A stretch of DNA of 16,288 nt, from assembly GCA_937124525.1 (NCBI GenBank), contig CAKZLA010000165.1, positions 1 to 16,288 on the forward strand. Direction: 5' to 3'. The stretch is from an uncultured Desulfobacterium sp. (GTDB taxonomy: Bacteria > Desulfobacterota > Desulfobacteria > Desulfobacterales > Desulfobacteraceae). How positions within the stretch are numbered: the stretch's first letter is position 1; every line of letters starts with the position of its first letter. The notes beneath the pieces are model-generated. The model ran no database searches and was not told the DNA's origin. It saw nothing but the letters and a program-made list of their open reading frames with translations. The translations under genes and the position numbers were made by a program. Positions 15,078 through 16,288 of this stretch are shown here, one piece after another.

Positions 15078-16105
15078 CGAATGCTCCTCTGGGGTATCTT
15101 ATTTGTAGAGGCAAAAGAGGCAGCAGCTCCTTCAATATGATTTTTGATTATATATAGGGGCCTATTTTTGGTTTCCATGAAAATCCTGCCAATATATTCG
15201 CCGACAATTCCGATGGCAAGCAGCTGCACTCCGCCAAGAAACAGGATAAAAATCATCAGTGTTGGAAAACCCTGGACAGGATCACCGTAGACAAGTGTTT
15301 TCAAAAGAGTGAAAAGCCCATATCCGAATACGCCCATGGAAACCATCAGACCCAGATAACTTGAAAGTCGCAGGGGTATCACCGTATAAGAGGTGATGCC
15401 TTCAACCGCCAGATTAAACAGCCCAAAGTAATTCCACTTGGTGTTACCGGCAAATCTCGGGTCCCGCCGATAGGATATCTCTGTTACGGAGAAGCCGATC
15501 CAGGCAAACATTCCTTTCATGAACCGATTACGTTCGGGCATCTGTTTCAGGGCATCCACTGCTCGGCGGCTCAGCAGTCGGAAGTCACCCACGTCCTCAG
15601 GCATTTTGACCGGGCCCAACAAGGCAATGAGCCGGTAAAACACCCGGGCTGTCTTCTTTTTGAAAAATGTTTCGCCAGCCCTTGAACTTCTTCTCATATT
15701 GACAACATCATATCCCTGGTGCCATTGTCTGACCATCTCCGGTATCAGTTCAGGAGGGTCCTGAAGGTCAGCATCAATGATGATGACGGCATCACCTCTG
15801 GCATGGTTGATGCCAGCGGTCATGGCCGCTTCTTTGCCGAAATTCCTGCTGAATTCAATCAATTCGACATTGGCGTTGCTCCCGACAATCTGTGTTAATA
15901 TGGACATGGAACTGTCCCGGCTGCCGTCATTGATGTAAATAATCTCTGTCCGGCGGACAGGAGTGTCGGCCAGGGCCGCCTCAAGACGCTCATGAAAGGA
16001 AGCAATTACCTGCTCTTCATTATAAATCGGAACAATGATAGTCAACAGTTGGTCCTGCAGACCAGGCTTTAGCCGAATAACTCCATTGATATATCTTTGG
16101 GACAT
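15074..16105 (-). CDS. GtrB/ArnC-like polyprenyl-phosphate glycosyltransferase (family 2, membrane-anchored)
   Basis: A 343-residue protein. The GT-A catalytic domain has IVPIYNEEQ (24-32), INDGSRDSS (58-66) and the metal and donor site DADLQDPPE (111-119). Two C-terminal membrane helices (about 248-270 and 283-308) are followed by the family-typical GEYIGRIFMETKNRPLY. Enzymes of this type load glucose, or another sugar, from a nucleotide donor onto undecaprenyl phosphate at the inner leaflet. Start: ATG with GAGGAG (16111-16116) 5 bases before it, overlapping the TGA stop of the GtrA-like gene upstream. The stop overlaps the GTG start of the GT39 gene. It supplies the likely donor for that enzyme. 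Confidence 0.93.
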   Translation of the reverse strand: MSQRYINGVIRLKPGLQDQLLTIIVPIYNEEQVIASFHERLEAALADTPVRRTEIIYINDGSRDSSMSILTQIVGSNANVELIEFSRNFGKEAAMTAGINHARGDAVIIIDADLQDPPELIPEMVRQWHQGYDVVNMRRSSRAGETFFKKKTARVFYRLIALLGPVKMPEDVGDFRLLSRRAVDALKQMPERNRFMKGMFAWIGFSVTEISYRRDPRFAGNTKWNYFGLFNLAVEGITSYTVIPLRLSSYLGLMVSMGVFGYGLFTLLKTLVYGDPVQGFPTLMIFILFLGGVQLLAIGIVGEYIGRIFMETKNRPLYIIKNHIEGAAASFASTNKIPQRSIR

Positions 16106-16114
16106 ATTTTCTCC

Positions 16115-16288
16115 TCAAAACACCCACAACGAGCTGATGGTAAACCCGAACAAAAACTGGCCTGCCGTGGCCATCACCTGGGATAGCGGCAACGGCAGTG
16201 CAAAGCATTCCAGGGCACAGCCCAGAATCAATCCGTTCAGACAGAAGCCAAGGCCTGCCATGGGCAAAAATCGTTTCATTGCATCACA
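16115..16288 (-). CDS. GtrA-like flippase, C-terminal part (gene runs off the window)
   Basis: The last 57 codons of a gene whose 5' part lies beyond base 16288. The visible protein contains KRFLPMAGLGFCLNGLILG, a membrane helix, then a second helix ending ISSLWVF just before the stop. This is the pattern of the second half of the GtrA family (four helices, ending FxxSxxWVF), small proteins thought to flip polyprenyl-phosphate sugars to the periplasm. Stop TGA at 16115-16117, 9 bases before the next ATG, with the neighbour's ribosome binding site overlapping the stop. The frame was too short to be listed as a long open frame, but context and motif make it convincing. Confidence 0.75.
   Translation of the reverse strand, partial: CDAMKRFLPMAGLGFCLNGLILGCALECFALPLPLSQVMATAGQFLFGFTISSLWVF

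Overview
The window looks like chromosomal DNA of a Gram-negative, moderately AT-leaning bacterium. Protein style (7TMR-DISM hybrid kinase with GGDEF, LTA-synthase-like envelope enzyme, GtrB/ArnT-like glycosyltransferases, SLC13 permease with RCK_C domains) suggests a Desulfobacterota / Desulfobacteraceae-like sulfate reducer. That taxonomic guess comes from gene content only and is weak. No rRNA, tRNA, CRISPR array or intact transposase gene was seen.

Layout. (1) 131-3151, minus: a 1006-residue membrane sensor with 7TMR-DISM input, HisKA/HATPase, a receiver and a C-terminal GGDEF domain with an intact I-site. (2) 3152-3701: a 550-base divergent intergenic region with an inverted repeat, a 48-codon signal-peptide-bearing gene remnant on the minus strand, then a very regular regulatory block for the rightward operon: five tandem 11-bp repeats abutting a sigma70-like promoter, and a hairpin touching the ribosome binding site. 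(3) 3702-8972, plus: an LTA-synthase/OpgB-like phosphoglycerol-transferase-type enzyme, a 143-bp MITE-like palindromic insertion, a family-2 glycosyltransferase, a VTT/TVP38 (DedA superfamily) membrane protein and a GT39/ArnT-like glycosyltransferase; the last three overlap. (4) 9223-11282, plus: an OmpR-family response regulator and its histidine kinase, overlapping by 4 bases. (5) 11550-13340, plus: an SLC13-type anion permease with two RCK_C domains, lying between a pair of inverted repeats about 47 bp long. (6) 16288-13638, minus: end of a GtrA-like flippase gene, a GtrB/DPM1-like glycosyltransferase and a second ArnT-like GT39 enzyme, tightly coupled and convergent with the rest.

How the parts may work together (inference). 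The 3.7-11.3 kb stretch combines enzymes that could decorate envelope lipids or glycans (a phosphoglycerol/phospho-headgroup transferase, a maker of a polyprenyl-phosphate sugar, a VTT-family lipid transporter or scramblase, and an ArnT-like transferase using the polyprenyl-linked sugar) with a two-component system of the PmrAB/PhoBR architecture. The 11-bp periodic repeats upstream of the first gene have the geometry of an OmpR/PhoB-family binding array, so the response regulator encoded downstream is the obvious candidate regulator. The minus-strand GtrA-GtrB-GT39 operon is a second, separate glycan-decoration module.

Structure beyond genes. Every intergenic gap longer than about 200 bp carries a different imperfect palindrome of roughly 80-130 bp (3183-3264, 5674-5804, 9010-9124, 11328-11430, 13363-13482). 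One has MITE hallmarks, and one of its ends recurs at 94-136, where it supplies the stop codon of the hybrid kinase. The most unusual signals are the 11-bp repeat array with its promoter, the MITE-like element inside the operon, and the inverted repeats bracketing the permease.
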